Shown here in pieces: positions 1 through 11,535 of a DNA stretch of 64,000 bases. The stretch comes from Adiantum capillus-veneris. Taxonomy: Eukaryota > Streptophyta > Polypodiopsida > Polypodiales > Pteridaceae. Below the pieces are notes generated by a model. That model was not told the DNA's origin. It worked only from the letters and a program-made list of their open reading frames with translations, and did not search any database. Made by a program: the position numbers and the translations under genes. Each line of letters starts with the position of its first letter. The first letter of the stretch is position 1. Where the stretch lies: NCBI GenBank assembly GCA_014529385.2, contig CM043970.1, positions 48,137,779 through 48,201,778 of the forward strand. Reading direction: 5' to 3'.

Positions 1-1010
1 AACTCCTCAAGCACTTTTTCTGCCCATATCAGCTTCTTGCGTGGAGCTACATGCCTTCATGGATGTGTACGTGATTGCATTTGAAGAGAGGCCCTCGCTT
101 CGCAACATAGTGTCATGCCGTTTAATAACATAGTATTTTGCGAACACGCATGGGTGACCTCAGCAACAAATTGTTCGCCATCAGTGGCTGACAGGTTTTC
201 CTTTGACTTATTTATCATGGGTGACGGTTCTCTTGTGAAGTTTTACAAGCGCGTAACCTTTGACACTGAAACAGTTCAGAGCTTCCTTTCCAGGTCCATG
301 CTGACAGTACTATGCAGTCAACGTGTTCTAATAGAGGACATCTCACAGAGAATGCCCGCATGGTCTGTTTGTGTTTTTGTAAGGGTACAACTAGAGAGAG
401 AGTCTTTATTGTCAAGATAGCCTTTAAGACCAAAGCGTAGGTGATTTCATCTGGAGAGATGTCCTCACTTTGTATCAGCTTTTTGTGTATCCTTCACTTC
501 AACCGATAGCATCAACAAAAGAATGTGCTGAACGGGCCAGCAAAGGCAATGAGTTTTGGTGATTCGACTACATATCAGACCAATTGATCATCAATTGCAA
601 TCTGATATCTTCTGCTTCATTAGCATTAGTAGAACATACCTCTGCCATGGGTTGATCGAACGAAATATGAGCTTTGGGAGTGCTCATCACGTTGGCAAGC
701 ATCCGAAGTACTCTCTAGCTTGATGATCTGTGAAATATTACCAGGGTTTGAAAGATCTTCGACACTCCTTTCTGGTGCTATGGCTGCAACTTGCTAACTG
801 CTTACTTCTGGAACCTGCGAACTGCTTGTGGAGAAGATCGAATCGAACTGCTTGTGCAGAAGATGGAAGTGCTCTTGGGAGCAACGTTGCTTACTGCTAG
901 GAACGTGCGAACTGCTTGTGGAGAAGATCGAATTGCTCTTGAGAGCAACGCAGAATGCGTTTTCTATTTTATTTGCTTCGTGATGGCGTAGTTTTTACTA
1001 CTGTGGCTTT
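1..1010. other. no recognisable gene
   Basis: Open frames here (for example 115-420 plus) are short, have no family resemblance I can name and no supporting signals. The only structure seen is the short direct repeat at 811-949. Confidence 0.5.
811..949 (+). repeat. short direct repeat, 90-bp spacing
   Basis: A block with the core CGAACTGCTTGTGGAGAAGA occurs at 811-842 and again at 901-933, with a diverged middle copy from 844 (CGAACTGCTTGTGCAGAAGA). The copies are followed by similar 'gctcttgRgagcaac' tails, giving a partial triplication. No function is implied. Confidence 0.7.
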
Positions 1011-1030
1011 TCAGCGCTGGGCTTTTGACG

Positions 1031-1090
1031 GCGTAGTTTTTTTTAGAGCTTCTAAGTGCTGGAGCCACGTGGAGTTATGACAGGCGAGGG
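1031..1090 (+). repeat. copy of the T8-AGAGCT / GCTGGAGCCACGTGG repeat
   Basis: A run of T, then AGAGCTT, then GCTGGAGCCACGTGG is followed by a 'gaggggttc'-like stretch. The same order recurs at 2654-2720 and 2762-2820 in the same orientation, so the HECT fragment is bracketed by copies of one repeat family. Confidence 0.6.
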
Positions 1091-1167
1091 GTTCTTGTTG
1101 TATCGTGTGCCCCGCCCAAAACCCTGTGTATATAATATAACAGAGCCAGGAATTTTCCCTCCTCACA

Positions 1168-2392
1168 TTAGCGAAAGCCAAACCCTTCACAGCCTTCATG
1201 AATTGCAAGTAGCAATCGTTCTTGCAGCTGATCCTTTGAAGAGTACTCTGGAAGGTCAAGCTGATTGAAACATGTATGTGCCGATGGAAGCCTCTCAGGA
1301 GCTCCATAAGCCTTGTGAATTTGGAACCTTTGGGGTCCTGAGATGCCTTGCAATGCTTGAAAACCCTCAAGAGGAACCTTTGAAGTGCCAGTTATAAACT
1401 GTAGTAGGCGGGCCATGTCCTCCTTGTTAAATTGGTGCACAAACTCCTAGAACCATTGCACAACAGGAGATGCAGCCGTGTAACCAGTATATTTCGTATT
1501 TGCCTTGAGGCCCTTCCAAGTCTATCTTTGGAAGACCACTGATAAGGAGCTCAAGTTCCTTGTCGTTAAAAATTGAAATAAGCTCCCGAGACACGTGCTT
1601 ATAGAAAGATAGAGTAAAATACACATCAAGAAGCTGCCAGAGCCTTGGCAATTACATGGCCTACAAACTTGAAGTAGGAAAGATGCTCTGTCTGATACAC
1701 AGAATTGGGATTTGGCTGAAAAGAAGACTCGTTTGCAACGGTAGTGAAGAGCAATGCACCCTTGTAAAAAATTACTCTGGACAAAAGCTGGTACCACTCT
1801 CTTGTTAGCCCACCAGCATCAATGCCTTCCTCTCCTTGAAATTGTACAGTCAAACGGCCCTTGAGTTCATCAGGTGTTCTCATTCTCAACTGATTATATG
1901 AATCTTCTAATACATAAGTTCGCCGGACTAATATCCTTAGAGGAGAATAGTGCTGTTGCTCGTGTTGCTGCCTGATTCGAGATTTGAAATATGCTCTCTT
2001 GTTGTCAAAATCTATAAGCCTAGGGGTTTTCAGAAGAAGAGAGAGAGACTTTTCTAGCAACCTAGGATTCTGTCTCACAAATGCATTTAGCAGCCGCCTG
2101 TGCCTGTCAGCAAAATGGACGAATGTGAGTCCCTTCTCGTCAGACTTTCGTAGCTGCATAGATCTAGACTCGGCTAGAGAAGCAGAGCTTGCTGTCTCCT
2201 TGATCTCACAAGTAGTTGCACTGCCAAGCTTCTGTAAACCTGGAGAAGCAGGGGCTGTCCTCAACTTGTCACATAAGACAAAAAAACCTTCAATGAAAGG
2301 TAAGACTCTTTGTGCTCCTGGTGAGAGAGATGGCATGACTGCAGTGTTACTCAAAGCCGCAGACTGGCTGTCAGAAGAGGAAGCACATCGGT
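1168..2392 (-). pseudogene. UPL1/2-like: UPL1/UPL2-type HECT E3 ubiquitin ligase fragment, intronless and broken
   Basis: Reading on the minus strand from about 2392 down to a TAA at 1170-1168 gives the C-terminal HECT part of plant UPL1/UPL2. I see the PFIEGFFVLCDKL segment, the DRHRRLLNAFVRQNP helix, the EEGIDAGGLTREWYQLL motif, and near the end the catalytic-cysteine motif [14 protein letters not shown] with the terminal EGFGF. The copy is broken: an ~8-nt deletion near 1636-1640 shifts the frame at KAL/QLLD. About 100 codons are missing between FYKHV and RELISIFND (near 1585-1595). A second frameshift lies near 1505-1515, and a tryptophan codon has become TAG near 1449. No intron interrupts ~1.2 kb of homology, which suggests a processed copy, although one long exon is not excluded. 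In the family the HECT domain passes ubiquitin from E2 through cysteine to substrate; this copy could not. Confidence 0.9.
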
Positions 2393-2399
2393 GCGCTGT

Positions 2400-2642
2400 T
2401 TACTTCGTTTTTTTTGAGCTTTTGAGCGATGGAGGCCGTGCTGAGCTGGACAGAGTCCGCCTCGCCAAGAGCTTGAAGTTCATTAACAGCAGCCCCACAA
2501 AGGTTTTTAGCAGCATCGGTGCGGAGTCAGTGCGATGCGAGGGTCTGACGGCGGCCTTACTGACGACGCTGTTTTTTTTGTTTTTTTTAGAGCTTGCTGA
2601 CGGAGCTGTTTTTTTTGAGCTTTTGAGCGAGACACTTTTAGC
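2400..2642 (+). repeat. low-copy repeat with T-run/GAGCTTTTGAGCG modules
   Basis: Several T7-T9 runs followed by GAGCTTTTGAGCG or AGAGCTTGCTGACGG occur at about 2407, 2571-2597, 2608 and 2654. This makes spurious Lys/Ser-rich open frames on the minus strand. It adjoins the 5' end of the HECT fragment directly. Confidence 0.55.
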
Positions 2643-2835
2643 TTTAGAGCGAGACGTGCAGGTGTTTTTTTTGGAGCTGCGCTGGAGCCACGTGGGCTGT
2701 TGAGGGGCCAAGGAGTTGGAAAATGCCCACTTCGCGTTACTTTAGAGCGAGACGTGCATGCATTTTTTTTAGAGCTGCGCTGGAGCCACGTGGGCTGTTG
2801 AGGGGCCAAGGAGTGCAAAATGCCCACTTCGCTAA
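2643..2835 (+). repeat. 98-bp tandem duplication
   Basis: Units 2643-2740 and 2741-about 2835 share TTTAGAGCGAGACGTGCA, a T-run, GAGCTGCGCTGGAGCCACGT, GGGCTGTTGAGGGGCCAAGG and AAAATGCCCACTTCGC with few differences. The two copies give near-identical minus-strand peptides, which are shadows and not genes. Confidence 0.85.
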
Positions 2836-3649
2836 CACAGTAATGAAAAAGTCTGTTCGACGAAAACATTTTGTCGTTGAAAGAGAAGCATTTGAGATGA
2901 TCTAGGCTGTGTATAACCAGTTTGCAAAGATTGAACTGACAGTCTTGCATTGGCCAAATGCAGAGCAAGCTGACCGAATTCGGGCATTGGAGACCCCCCA
3001 TAGTTGTGCAGAGCTCGCTCACTGAGAGTTTGAAGCGCATGTTGTGGTAATGCAACAAGATCATGAAGCCGAGAGCGGTCGCCTTGCGCTTTGGCATTTG
3101 CCACACCTCCCCCCCCTCCCCTCCCCTCAGCACTAAAGACCATGGGTCTTTAATGAACCCCAAGCCATGGGATCGACTACGCGCAAGCTAGGCTCGAAAA
3201 TAAAAAATCACGAGCATTGTTGGATGCTGACTACGTTTCCTTTTTTTGACCGTGTTATTTTTTCTCATTTACTTTCACAATATAAGGTTGTGTTTTGCCT
3301 TAGCCATCAAAAGATGTGTGCTCGCGTGACTAGGGCAACAGCCACCTCGCGGGCATTGACTACGGCCTTTTTTTTGATCATCCAATTGCCTCCAGAATCC
3401 CCCCGCTTGGTTTATACCCGTTGATCCCATCTCTCTAGCTTTATTAAATACCCCGTGGGACTTAGCGAAGTGGCTCCCCTCTGCACGACACTGTGCCATG
3501 GGATCTTAATTGAACCCCAGGTGGTGGGATCTACGATAAAAGGTTGAAACGAGGGTTTTGGAGGCGGGCGAATGGTGTCGAGAAAGTGGATGGACCCTTG
3601 ATGAGATAACCATGCATATCATGTGGTTTGCTGAAAAATAAGCGACTTC
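2836..3649. other. no gene; imperfect direct repeats 3141-3181 and 3497-3537
   Basis: A 41-bp block beginning CCATGGGTCTTTAATGAACC and ending near GGGATCGACTACG recurs at 3497-3537 as CCATGGGATCTTAATTGAAC and GGGATCTACG. The spacer has two further similar stretches with GCATTG, GACTACG and a T-run (about 3210-3247 and 3350-3376). It could be a small degenerate element; I cannot name one. Confidence 0.4.
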
Positions 3650-4255
3650 ACAACCTTACAAAGTGAGTTCAGGATACCAAGCCATTGGTGCCGCTCAGTA
3701 TTTGCCAGAGGCTCCCACCCAAAACGATTGGATTCAGTATCAAGAGGAAGTGACGAAGAAACGACCAAATTTGGTTCCACTTAGACTACTACTCGAACAA
3801 GGTCGAAGAGAAAATTATAGGAGTCTGAATCGATTGAAGAAGAACTTGCAGGAAAAAAAGACAAGAGACCGATGACAATTGGAAGATATGGAAGGAAGAA
3901 AAAGCTCAGAAACAAGCCAGGGAGGAGAGATTAGTAGAGGAGTTAAAGAAAAAAATAGTAGAAAAAAGGGATTTTGCGATGAAGTGGATTCCACGCAAGG
4001 TATACACAAGAAATCCCATGGCCCCGCCCATCACTGCTGAGCAATTGGAAGAAACGTATGCTCAAATGGAGAAAGAGCAATAAAAAAGGGATACCAAGGA
4101 GGCAGGCCTGAATCAGGTGGCTCTACAAAGAGCTCACACTCTCAGTCAAGTGGACGTTCCTATGGTGATGACGAACAAAGAGCAACTCAAGGGGAAGAGT
4201 CTCAACCAAAGTCTTCACAAGCTCAGGATGAACCCAAAGATCAAAGCAACTGTCT
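3650..4255 (+). pseudogene. degenerate retrotransposon polyprotein fragment (gag/spacer-like)
   Basis: The plus frame from 3663 is open to 3875 and then continues in another frame as a Lys/Glu-rich helical stretch (KAQKQAREERLVEELKKK) ending near 4081-4255 with stops. The composition and style resemble the charged segment at 9731-10353 of the gypsy-like relic downstream, but no catalytic motif is visible. It lies directly 5' of the LTR-like block at 4267. I assign it to a retroelement by context and composition only. Confidence 0.35.
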
Positions 4256-4266
4256 AAAGCCTCTGT

Positions 4267-4620
4267 TGACCCATGGGTCAACAATATGGAATAACTCAAT
4301 TTTTGTACCAAAGTCTTATTTTTTGAGAATTATGAAATGATACGGATTATGGTTAAAAAAATCATTTGAATGAGTAGCTATTCTAGTTGCAAAAGCTGAG
4401 GTGCAATGGCACTTATAGATTGTAAATACAAAGCCATTTGATCCATTGAACTATATTTTTTTGGTTTAATATATGGTAGCCTTAGTATATAAGGTGCCTA
4501 GGTAATTTTGTAAAGAGAACTTTTATCTTAATCAAGGTTTTGTGTTGCCGTCGACTGTGTGTGAGAGAGAAAGAGAGAGAGCGTGAGCTTCATCTTGACG
4601 CTACTCCTTGCTTTTGAGGG
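4267..4620 (+). mobile_element. LTR-like block starting with the palindrome TGACCCATGGGTCA
   Basis: The first ~100 bp (palindromic start, then CAATTTTTGTACCAAAGTCT, then GAATTATGAAATGATACGGA) recur at 26303-26404, where a purine tract GGAGGGGAGGGA precedes them as a polypurine tract should. Here the block continues with a TATATAAGG at about 4487-4495 and a (GA)-rich stretch at 4563-4585. I read it as an LTR of a gypsy-like element; the 3' edge is not certain. Confidence 0.5.
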
Positions 4621-4736
4621 TAAAAATGCAATAAGCAAGTTTTCATTGACATTTTTTCATGACTGATTGATGCTGTGCATATAAGAGGGCATTTGCAAGA
4701 GTTTTGTGAAGAGAAAAATGAAATTATGCAAACTTC

Positions 4737-6841
4737 GACATCATACGCGTATGATGTCTCAAGAGGCACCTGGAGGCCAATTTGACAAATCTGACTGCAC
4801 TAGAGTATTCAAAAGGGGTGTTTTACTCTAAGTACACCTTGAGACTAGGGTTTTGACCAACCCTTAGTACGCAAAAGACAAAAGACAGAGAGTCAGAAAT
4901 GGAAAAAAGAGAAACTTATGATTCTGAGCACATCTTTGCTTGAAAATTCGTAAAAGTGCTTGAAAACTAGTGCTGGATACTTGGGGATGCTTGTGGTTAA
5001 ATTCTGGCAGAAAATCTATCAGTATGATGTCTGAGAAATGAGTTTGACAGCCAAAGTGAACTTTTGACATTATATCCATCTTTTGTAAGTTGTGTTGATC
5101 ACATACATCAAATTTCATTTCATTTGGACATGTAGATTGAGTATTGAGAGGATTTAACTCTTTCTGGAAAATTCCTTGTCAAAAAGTGGTGGATGTGTGC
5201 TATTTTGATTTTCAAAATTTAATGTAAGCACATGTGCATGTTGTATACATCAAGAAGCACCTTGGGTAGGAACATAGCTTCAATTTGACCAGAAAGACAT
5301 CATACATGTATGATGTCTGAGAAATGCGTATGATAGCCAACATGAACTTTTGACATTATATCCATCTTTTGTAAACTGTATTGAGCACATACACGAAAGT
5401 TCATTTCATTTGGGCATATTGATTGAGTGTTGAGAGGATTTCACTCTTTTTGGAAAATTCCTTGTCAAAAAGTGATAAATTTGTGCAATTTTGATTTTCA
5501 AAATTTAGTGTGAGCACATGTGCATGTTGTATACATCAAGGAGCACCTTGGGTAGGAACATAGCTTCAATTTGACCAAAAAGACATCATACATGTATGAT
5601 TTCCTATAGGTTAGATTTGAGGTCAAAAGTTACATTAGAGCATTTAGGAAGCAAATAGGTAAAATTTCATTGAATTTGAAGCATTTTTGGGCTTGTAAAG
5701 GCCACAAGACGCATCTAGGAAAAAGTGAATGCTTGAACTGATCATACCTGGCAAAAAAAATGTTGGAATTGAATTCTGAAAGTTGTTGTGAGTTGCTTGT
5801 GAGTTGAAAAACCTCGGGAGTGAGTTTCACGTCAATTTGATCAGCTAGACATCATACACCTATGATGTATAATTTTAGGGACCAGAGCTTACATCGAAGC
5901 AGACCAGGGTATTTCGCACCACAAAACAAGCTTAGAGACCAAGTTTCATCCAATTTGGACCATTTTCGACTCAGAACACCTCCCAGAGATATCAATAGAA
6001 ACTAAGACAAAATTAGGGGAGATTGACATGCCTACAGGTGTCTGAAGTAGAAAGCAAAACTTGGAGTCAATAAAGCATTTCAAGGAGAGTCTAAACTTTA
6101 AATTTGGGCTAATTCTAGGCACATAGACATCATACGCGTATGATGTCTCAAGTCAAGATCTGAAAGTTCAATTGCACTTCTAACCACACACACATGAGGT
6201 TTGAAAATGATGATTTCAGCTTGTTTCCAAAATTTCAGCTCATTTGGACACATAGCTTTGAATTTAAGAAGATTTTTGCAATTCCAAGAAGGTAAAAGTG
6301 AAAAAGAGTGATTTTGTACATTTTTGACATCCTTTTTTTTTTTTTTTTGTGAACACATATTCTTGTTGTCTACGTCAAGGAGCATTTTGGGTAGAAATAG
6401 AAGTGAAATCTGAGCCAAAAGACATCATACACGTATGAATACTTTTAGCCCAGATCTGGGTTAAATCAGACATCTAAATATACCCTAGTGTCTTAAAGCA
6501 TAAAAGAAGTCCTTAGCCAAAATTCCATTGCATTTGGAGCACATTTGGGCTAAAAAGTGTCAAACGACAAAAATTGGGCAAGCTTCATGCTTGTATTGAC
6601 CATAACTTGCACAAAAAATGTTGAAATTGAATTTTGAAAGTTGCTTGAGTAATAAAGGGTCTTTGAAATAAAAGTCACTTCATTTTGCCACAAAAGACAT
6701 ACCAAACAGGAAAAGGAGTGATAAACCTGACTAAAAGTGTTAGAATCCAAACTGTGGAGTGGGTAGAGTTCATTACGGAGAGTCTACAATCAAAGTTTGG
6801 AGAAATTTTGAGTCATGAGATATTATACGCATATGAAGACT
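4737..6841 (+). repeat. diverged ~280-bp repeat array with a palindrome in most units
   Basis: A 22-24 bp palindrome with arms GACATCATACG/CGTATGATGTC (or ACA/TGT at the centre) occurs at 4737-4758, 5295-5318 and 6125-6148 as perfect copies. Decayed copies lie at about 5013-5032, 5581-5604, 5847-5868, 6420-6440 and 6818-6841, and a possible trace at about 6695. Most centres are 265-295 bp apart. Between palindromes several phrases recur, for example CATTTCATTTGG, TTTTGACATTATATCCATCT, GTTGTATACATCAAG and GGTAGGAACATAGCTTCAAT. No coding frame persists. The array lies between an LTR-like block and a gypsy gag relic, so it may be the long leader of that element. Confidence 0.8.
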
Positions 6842-7635
6842 CCAGGCACAGGTTGAGGCCAAGCATGAACGTTGATTGGTCAAAGGATTTCATTTTGACC
6901 CTAGAATCCCAAATATCATTCCAAAACAACATTTGGACACCTATAAGTGGACCAAATCATGTATCAAGTGTTGACACTTTGAAATCACCAAAATTGACCT
7001 AACTGAATGTGATAGAAGGTTGTTTGGCCATAACTTGAGCTCTCGGTATCGGATTACGAAACCTTTTTATCAGAACGAAGCTTCAGAGTAGCTCTACAAC
7101 ATTTAGCGCAACCCCTGAACAACAAGCAAAGTCCTTTTGGTCATTCATGGTTGGTCAACATTTAAAAAAAACGTCGTTTGAGGCTTCAAATTGCATCCGA
7201 AAGTTAGGAGTGTCTAAAAGTGACAATTTGAGAGAATTATGAGGAAACGATCGCGGCTTTGGACATAGTTTTAACTTTTTCCTAACCAAAACACTTGAAC
7301 ACACTGGAATAAGATTGTTTACATCAACTTAGAGATGTTAAGCTCAAAATCATGCCTACTTTAGATTCAAAATCAGCTTATACAAGCTCCGAGATAGTAG
7401 CGATGGAGGAGCATCCGCCCATAATGGATGATTCAAACTTGCAGTTGATAAAGTCTAATTTTGTTGAAAGATTTTGGATGACAAATCATGAGAGTGAAGG
7501 ACTGTAAAGATACATTGATGGCAGTGAGGTCAACCTTTATAGGTGCACAAAGCCATACTCAGAAGAGCTGACAAATGACAAGCTCTTATATGTCTATACA
7601 TACAGAGTCGATTGTTAATGGAAATCTATAGTTGT
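6842..7635. other. no gene recognised
   Basis: The stretch continues the AT-rich leader-like sequence downstream of the palindrome array. Frames are short and not family-like. The best plus frame (6685-7002) has no recognisable motif. Confidence 0.4.
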
Positions 7636-8889
7636 TGACAAGTATACATGAGAATATAGAGATGTAGAAAGCACAAATCCACAGACTGCATTAGAAATAG
7701 GTGGATATTTGGTCAATGAAGGATCACAAATACGCCTACCAAACATGAGAATTCCTACGAGAATTTCAAAAAGGGAGCCAGCTGGATTCCCTTCTAAAGC
7801 GATAAGAAGTGATGAAATGATCACAGAGATGACATACATGCCTCCTAAAGTAAATCTCCCTAATGGACCAATCTCCAACAGAACGGCCAATCCCTTTGAA
7901 GAAGACCAATATACAATCAGGTATCAATCGAACCAGACAAGGAGAGTGGAAATGCCAATCTATCCACTAATGAACAACGTGGGACTAAATACACCGCAAT
8001 CATTGTAGTCGGGGCTACATCAAAATACCATACCAAGACCAGATATCAATAGAGGTGGTTATCCGGTCATCCCAAGACCAAGTGCACCACTACTAGTCCC
8101 ATCATATCCATATTTGATGAAGGTCGAGGACCAACAGTTAGACCAACTATAACAGGGTTACCTTATGCAGAAAGAGTAAGAATCGAGGGAGAGTTTCGAG
8201 AAGACCCACCTGTTGTGAGACACTCACAAGGATATGAACTAGAATGTGAGATCAAAGAAGAGCCTACGTATAGTAGAAGGCCTGAAGCGAGAGAAGGATT
8301 TGGGAGAGTCTATGGTTAGACTTGTACACAATCAGTGAGTTAAACCATCCCAAGTCTACCGTCCCAAGTCCAAAAATGGGTAAACAAGAAATACTCCGGA
8401 GATAAAGATCCGAGAGATCACGTAGCGGCTTTCAAAAGAGTAATTAGAGTAGAAGAAGTTTTGGATTTTGCGATACAGTTTGCGGGATTTCAATTCACTC
8501 TTGAAGATGACGCAGCTATATGGTTCGACTCAGTAAAAATATATGATTTTGAGACTCTAGCCGAGTTGTTTGAAGAATTCATCGAAGAATTCTTGTTGAA
8601 AGCCATAGTTCACAATATGGTCTCACAAATTCACAGATTCAATCACAAAGAGGGTGAATCAGTGAACAAAGCGGCATTACAACTCAAGAGATATGTCAAG
8701 TTATGTCCAAGAGCAGAACTACCTATGCAGTCAGGATTGATGCTAATCTTTATCCAGGGAATGAGACATGCGGCTCTTCATAAGGATCTTCACACGATAA
8801 GGAGCCTGACGCTAAAAGAGTTGATCAAAGAAGCTCTTTATCTTGTGGATAATTGTGAGAAATATAAAGAAAAGGATTGTAAGAGTTAA
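7636..8889 (+). pseudogene. Ty3/gypsy gag relic
   Basis: The clearest part is 8364-8889. Its frame runs through KYSGDKDPRDHVAAFKRV, FAGFQFTLEDDAAIWFDSV, a Leu/Glu/Phe helix with EEFIEEFL and the following helical repeat with LCPRAELPMQSGL. The A-x-x-WF-x-S core followed by L-x-E-LF-x-x-F is the retrotransposon gag signature (Retrotrans_gag family), the capsid-like domain that packs element RNA. Upstream, 7709-8008 carries an open Pro/Arg-rich N-terminal piece in another frame. Stops and frame changes at about 8008, 8320 and 8887 show decay. The start of this region (7636-7735) is duplicated at 13263-13352. Confidence 0.75.
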
Positions 8890-9039
8890 GAGGACGACAC
8901 ATCCTCTCAGCACATTGATTCACAATTGACTGAATCCATTGCAAAACCAGTGACACCTATCGATCCGAAAATGTTTATCGACGCATAGTCAATAGGTTAA
9001 CTCCTCTTGTAAAGTCTGATGCGAGGGAGCCTAAGTGGT

Positions 9040-10990
9040 GAAAAATTGAAAGTAAATGGACAAACCATACAAGATAAGAGTGCTACTATATCGTGGAATA
9101 TGCTAGGGAGAGGTATGTACAACTTGTTTCAATAGCACCTAATCCAACTAGATATGTTATGAGGAATGCGCCAGGTTTAGTAGGGGATTCATGACCACAG
9201 TCTGTCTTAGGACAAAAACCTCCACAGTCAGGTGCTATGATGCGTGTAGACATGAGATACACATTCATGATGGAAGCATCTAATAAACAAACGATAGTAC
9301 CAACTACAATGTATTATAACAACCAAAGCAGGTACTGCCCTTCGAAGTGACAAAAGATGAGAGAAACACATGGAGTGGTGAGACCGGTACAACCTCCACC
9401 TCTTGCGTTTCAACCTGAAGAAAGAAGATATGAGATGGACGAAAGAACACTGCGGCTCATTGTGAATAGTGGCTTAGATATAACAGATCCTATTTACCTG
9501 TTTACAGCCAAGAGGAAATACAAGAAGAAGCTCCTTAATCGGAGACAGATTATCACAAAAGTTGTGACAACCACTTGGTCAAACAATGTCCTCAGACGGA
9601 GATCACTCAAGTAAATGCCTATTATCTTGACTGTGGCATCATTCACTTGATCCTTGCCTGTCCAAAAAACCTAGACCAAATATAAAAGATCACAACAAAT
9701 GTCTCAGGGATCGTTCAGCTACCCGGTAACTTGGAAAACAAAAATGTTGTACCAGTTCAAGTAGTTACGAGAGCGCAAGCTCAAAAGGAAGCCGATGAGA
9801 ACCCAGAGACAGAGAAAACAAAAATTGACATGAGTCTAAAGACGGGTGAACCAAAGATCAACGTACCTAGTCAAAAAACTAAAAGCAAACAAAATAGTTG
9901 GAAAGCTAGAAAGGCTAAGATGAAAGCATGTAGGGAACGAGAGCAGAAAACCCTAGCAGAGGAGCTTGCCCAAGAAATTAGAAGATAAGACAACATGACA
10001 AAAGGGTTGCACCTCCTCTTACGTAGATATCTCAACCTCCAGAAGAGCCATCCACAGAAAGTGAGCCTAGAAGTGCTAGTTCAGAAGGATCAACCTTGGT
10101 AGAAAAAGTCAACGAACCCTTAGACGCCCTCATAAAAGACTATGACACACGGCTCAAAAATAGCCAAACCCAAGAACAGAGGTGGATGAAATATCCCTAT
10201 ACAAAACTAGAAAAGAAAAGGCTTAAAATGTGTCAGAAAATGATTCAAACATCCCAAGCTTTACTAGAATCACCAGTTGGAAAACCTAAGGATATGATCC
10301 TTATCCCACCTACACCAGTAATCCCAACAAATAGAGCAGGATTCGAGTCATGAGCACGGACCAAAGCTCAAGGACCCAATGTTAGAACCAAGGATAGTGT
10401 TAAATACCACGGATAACTCTTTTGAGGGATTTCACCTAGCTATACCAAAGGGTTATAGAGAAATAGATGGTCTTGACAAATTGTGGAACAAGTCAGAGAG
10501 ACCAATGAAGACAGTGAGCTAAGCAGACGAGTAAACTAGACTGGTGATGGAAGAGGAGTGTTTCTTCCACCAATAGAGGAATTTGAGGTTGGATCTCAAG
10601 TGAATCTAAAAGTGCAATCGTATTGGGGAGACAAAGGATCTATACAATCTATGGACAGTCAACCCCATTCGCTAAGAACACTACCGTCCTATACGGGAGA
10701 GCATGAGGCCAAGTCAGACATTATTGTAGTCCCATCATAGAGACTGTCTTCCAACAAGGTCATTGATTAAAAAGTGTTAATAGATATTCTATCAACCCCA
10801 ATCACTTTTACGATAGTTACAAGGATATGAACCGAAATCCCTATGGAGGAGTTCGATTATGCTACAATAGAAAGATCATGACTTCTAGCTTGTTGGGTAA
10901 GCCTAAAGAATTGTGGATGTGCAGAAGCTTAAAGCGAGAGGAGTGTATTTAGAGAGGGCTATAGAGGATAAGAATTATGTTGTAGAATCA
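9040..10990 (+). pseudogene. downstream polyprotein remains of the gypsy-like element
   Basis: Open pieces at 9357-9614, 9731-9988, 10096-10353 and 10558-10740, in changing frames, form charged, low-complexity protein (for example KARKAKMKACREREQKTLAE) of the kind found between gag and protease in plant gypsy elements. I see no protease D(T/S)G, reverse-transcriptase YxDD or integrase motif, so the catalytic pol part has been lost or is unrecognisable. Assignment rests on adjacency to the gag relic. Confidence 0.45.
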
Positions 10991-11535
10991 TTTCCTGAAG
11001 AAGCATTAGAGCCACTAGAATGGGAACACATCTTGGCTACTCTGGCCTTTTCAATTACCTCAGTTGTCTCCTTGTAAGCTGAGACTTCTGTTGTCACTTT
11101 ATGTCTAAGAACATCTATCAGAAGCTTTCCTTGAATGCACTTCAATTTCCTATACTTCAAGGTAGCCCTAGTTTTGGCAGCATCAAAGGTGGCAAGAGCC
11201 TCTACCCATGGTTAGCAATATTCCTCACCATACAACCCAAAGACGTAGAAACTCTTTCTTGTAGGTGTAATGGTTATCTAGGTCTTTTTGCTTGTGGCTG
11301 TGGGTTGAGAAATTATTTCTTGAAGTGATCCAAAACATTTTTATAGGTTCTCCTAGCATCCTAAGATAGAGAGGAGAACCAAGTACTAGCATCTTTCTAG
11401 AAAACTACCTTAAACATTTCTAAGTATTCCTCATTACTTATCACCTTTTTTCTAATGCAAGCCATTTTGAAAGTTGCTAAAAATAGCTTAGCATCCTTGT
11501 CAAGTTCTCCAAAAAAGAGAGAATATCCCTCCATT
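10985..11535 (-). pseudogene. antisense gypsy-type gag fragment
   Basis: Read on the minus strand from about 11535, the frame gives a helical segment ending KDASTWFSSLS, then DARRTYKNVLDHFKK, then NPQPQAK, interrupted by stops. The A-x-T-WF-x-x-L signature with a following F-x-x-F-like segment is that of Retrotrans_gag. It continues in another frame into 11160-10975 (ATLKYRKLKCIQGKLLIDVL), probably part of the same gag. This is a different element, inserted opposite to the 7.6-10.9 kb relic. Confidence 0.55.

Noticed and set aside
115-420. Small gene near the left edge
   Set aside because: A 101-codon frame overlapped by an equally open antisense frame, with no family resemblance or signals.
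1168-2392. Functional HECT ligase gene on the minus strand
   Set aside because: Two frameshifts, a ~100-codon gap and a Trp-to-stop change in the catalytic lobe rule it out.
2400-3163. Minus-strand Lys/Ser-rich frames with repeated QPTWLQRSSKK
   Set aside because: They are shadows of the 98-bp tandem repeat and T-runs.
4737-6841. CRISPR-like array
   Set aside because: Regular palindromes with spacers, but the period is ~280 bp, the spacers are themselves related to one another and the genome is eukaryotic.
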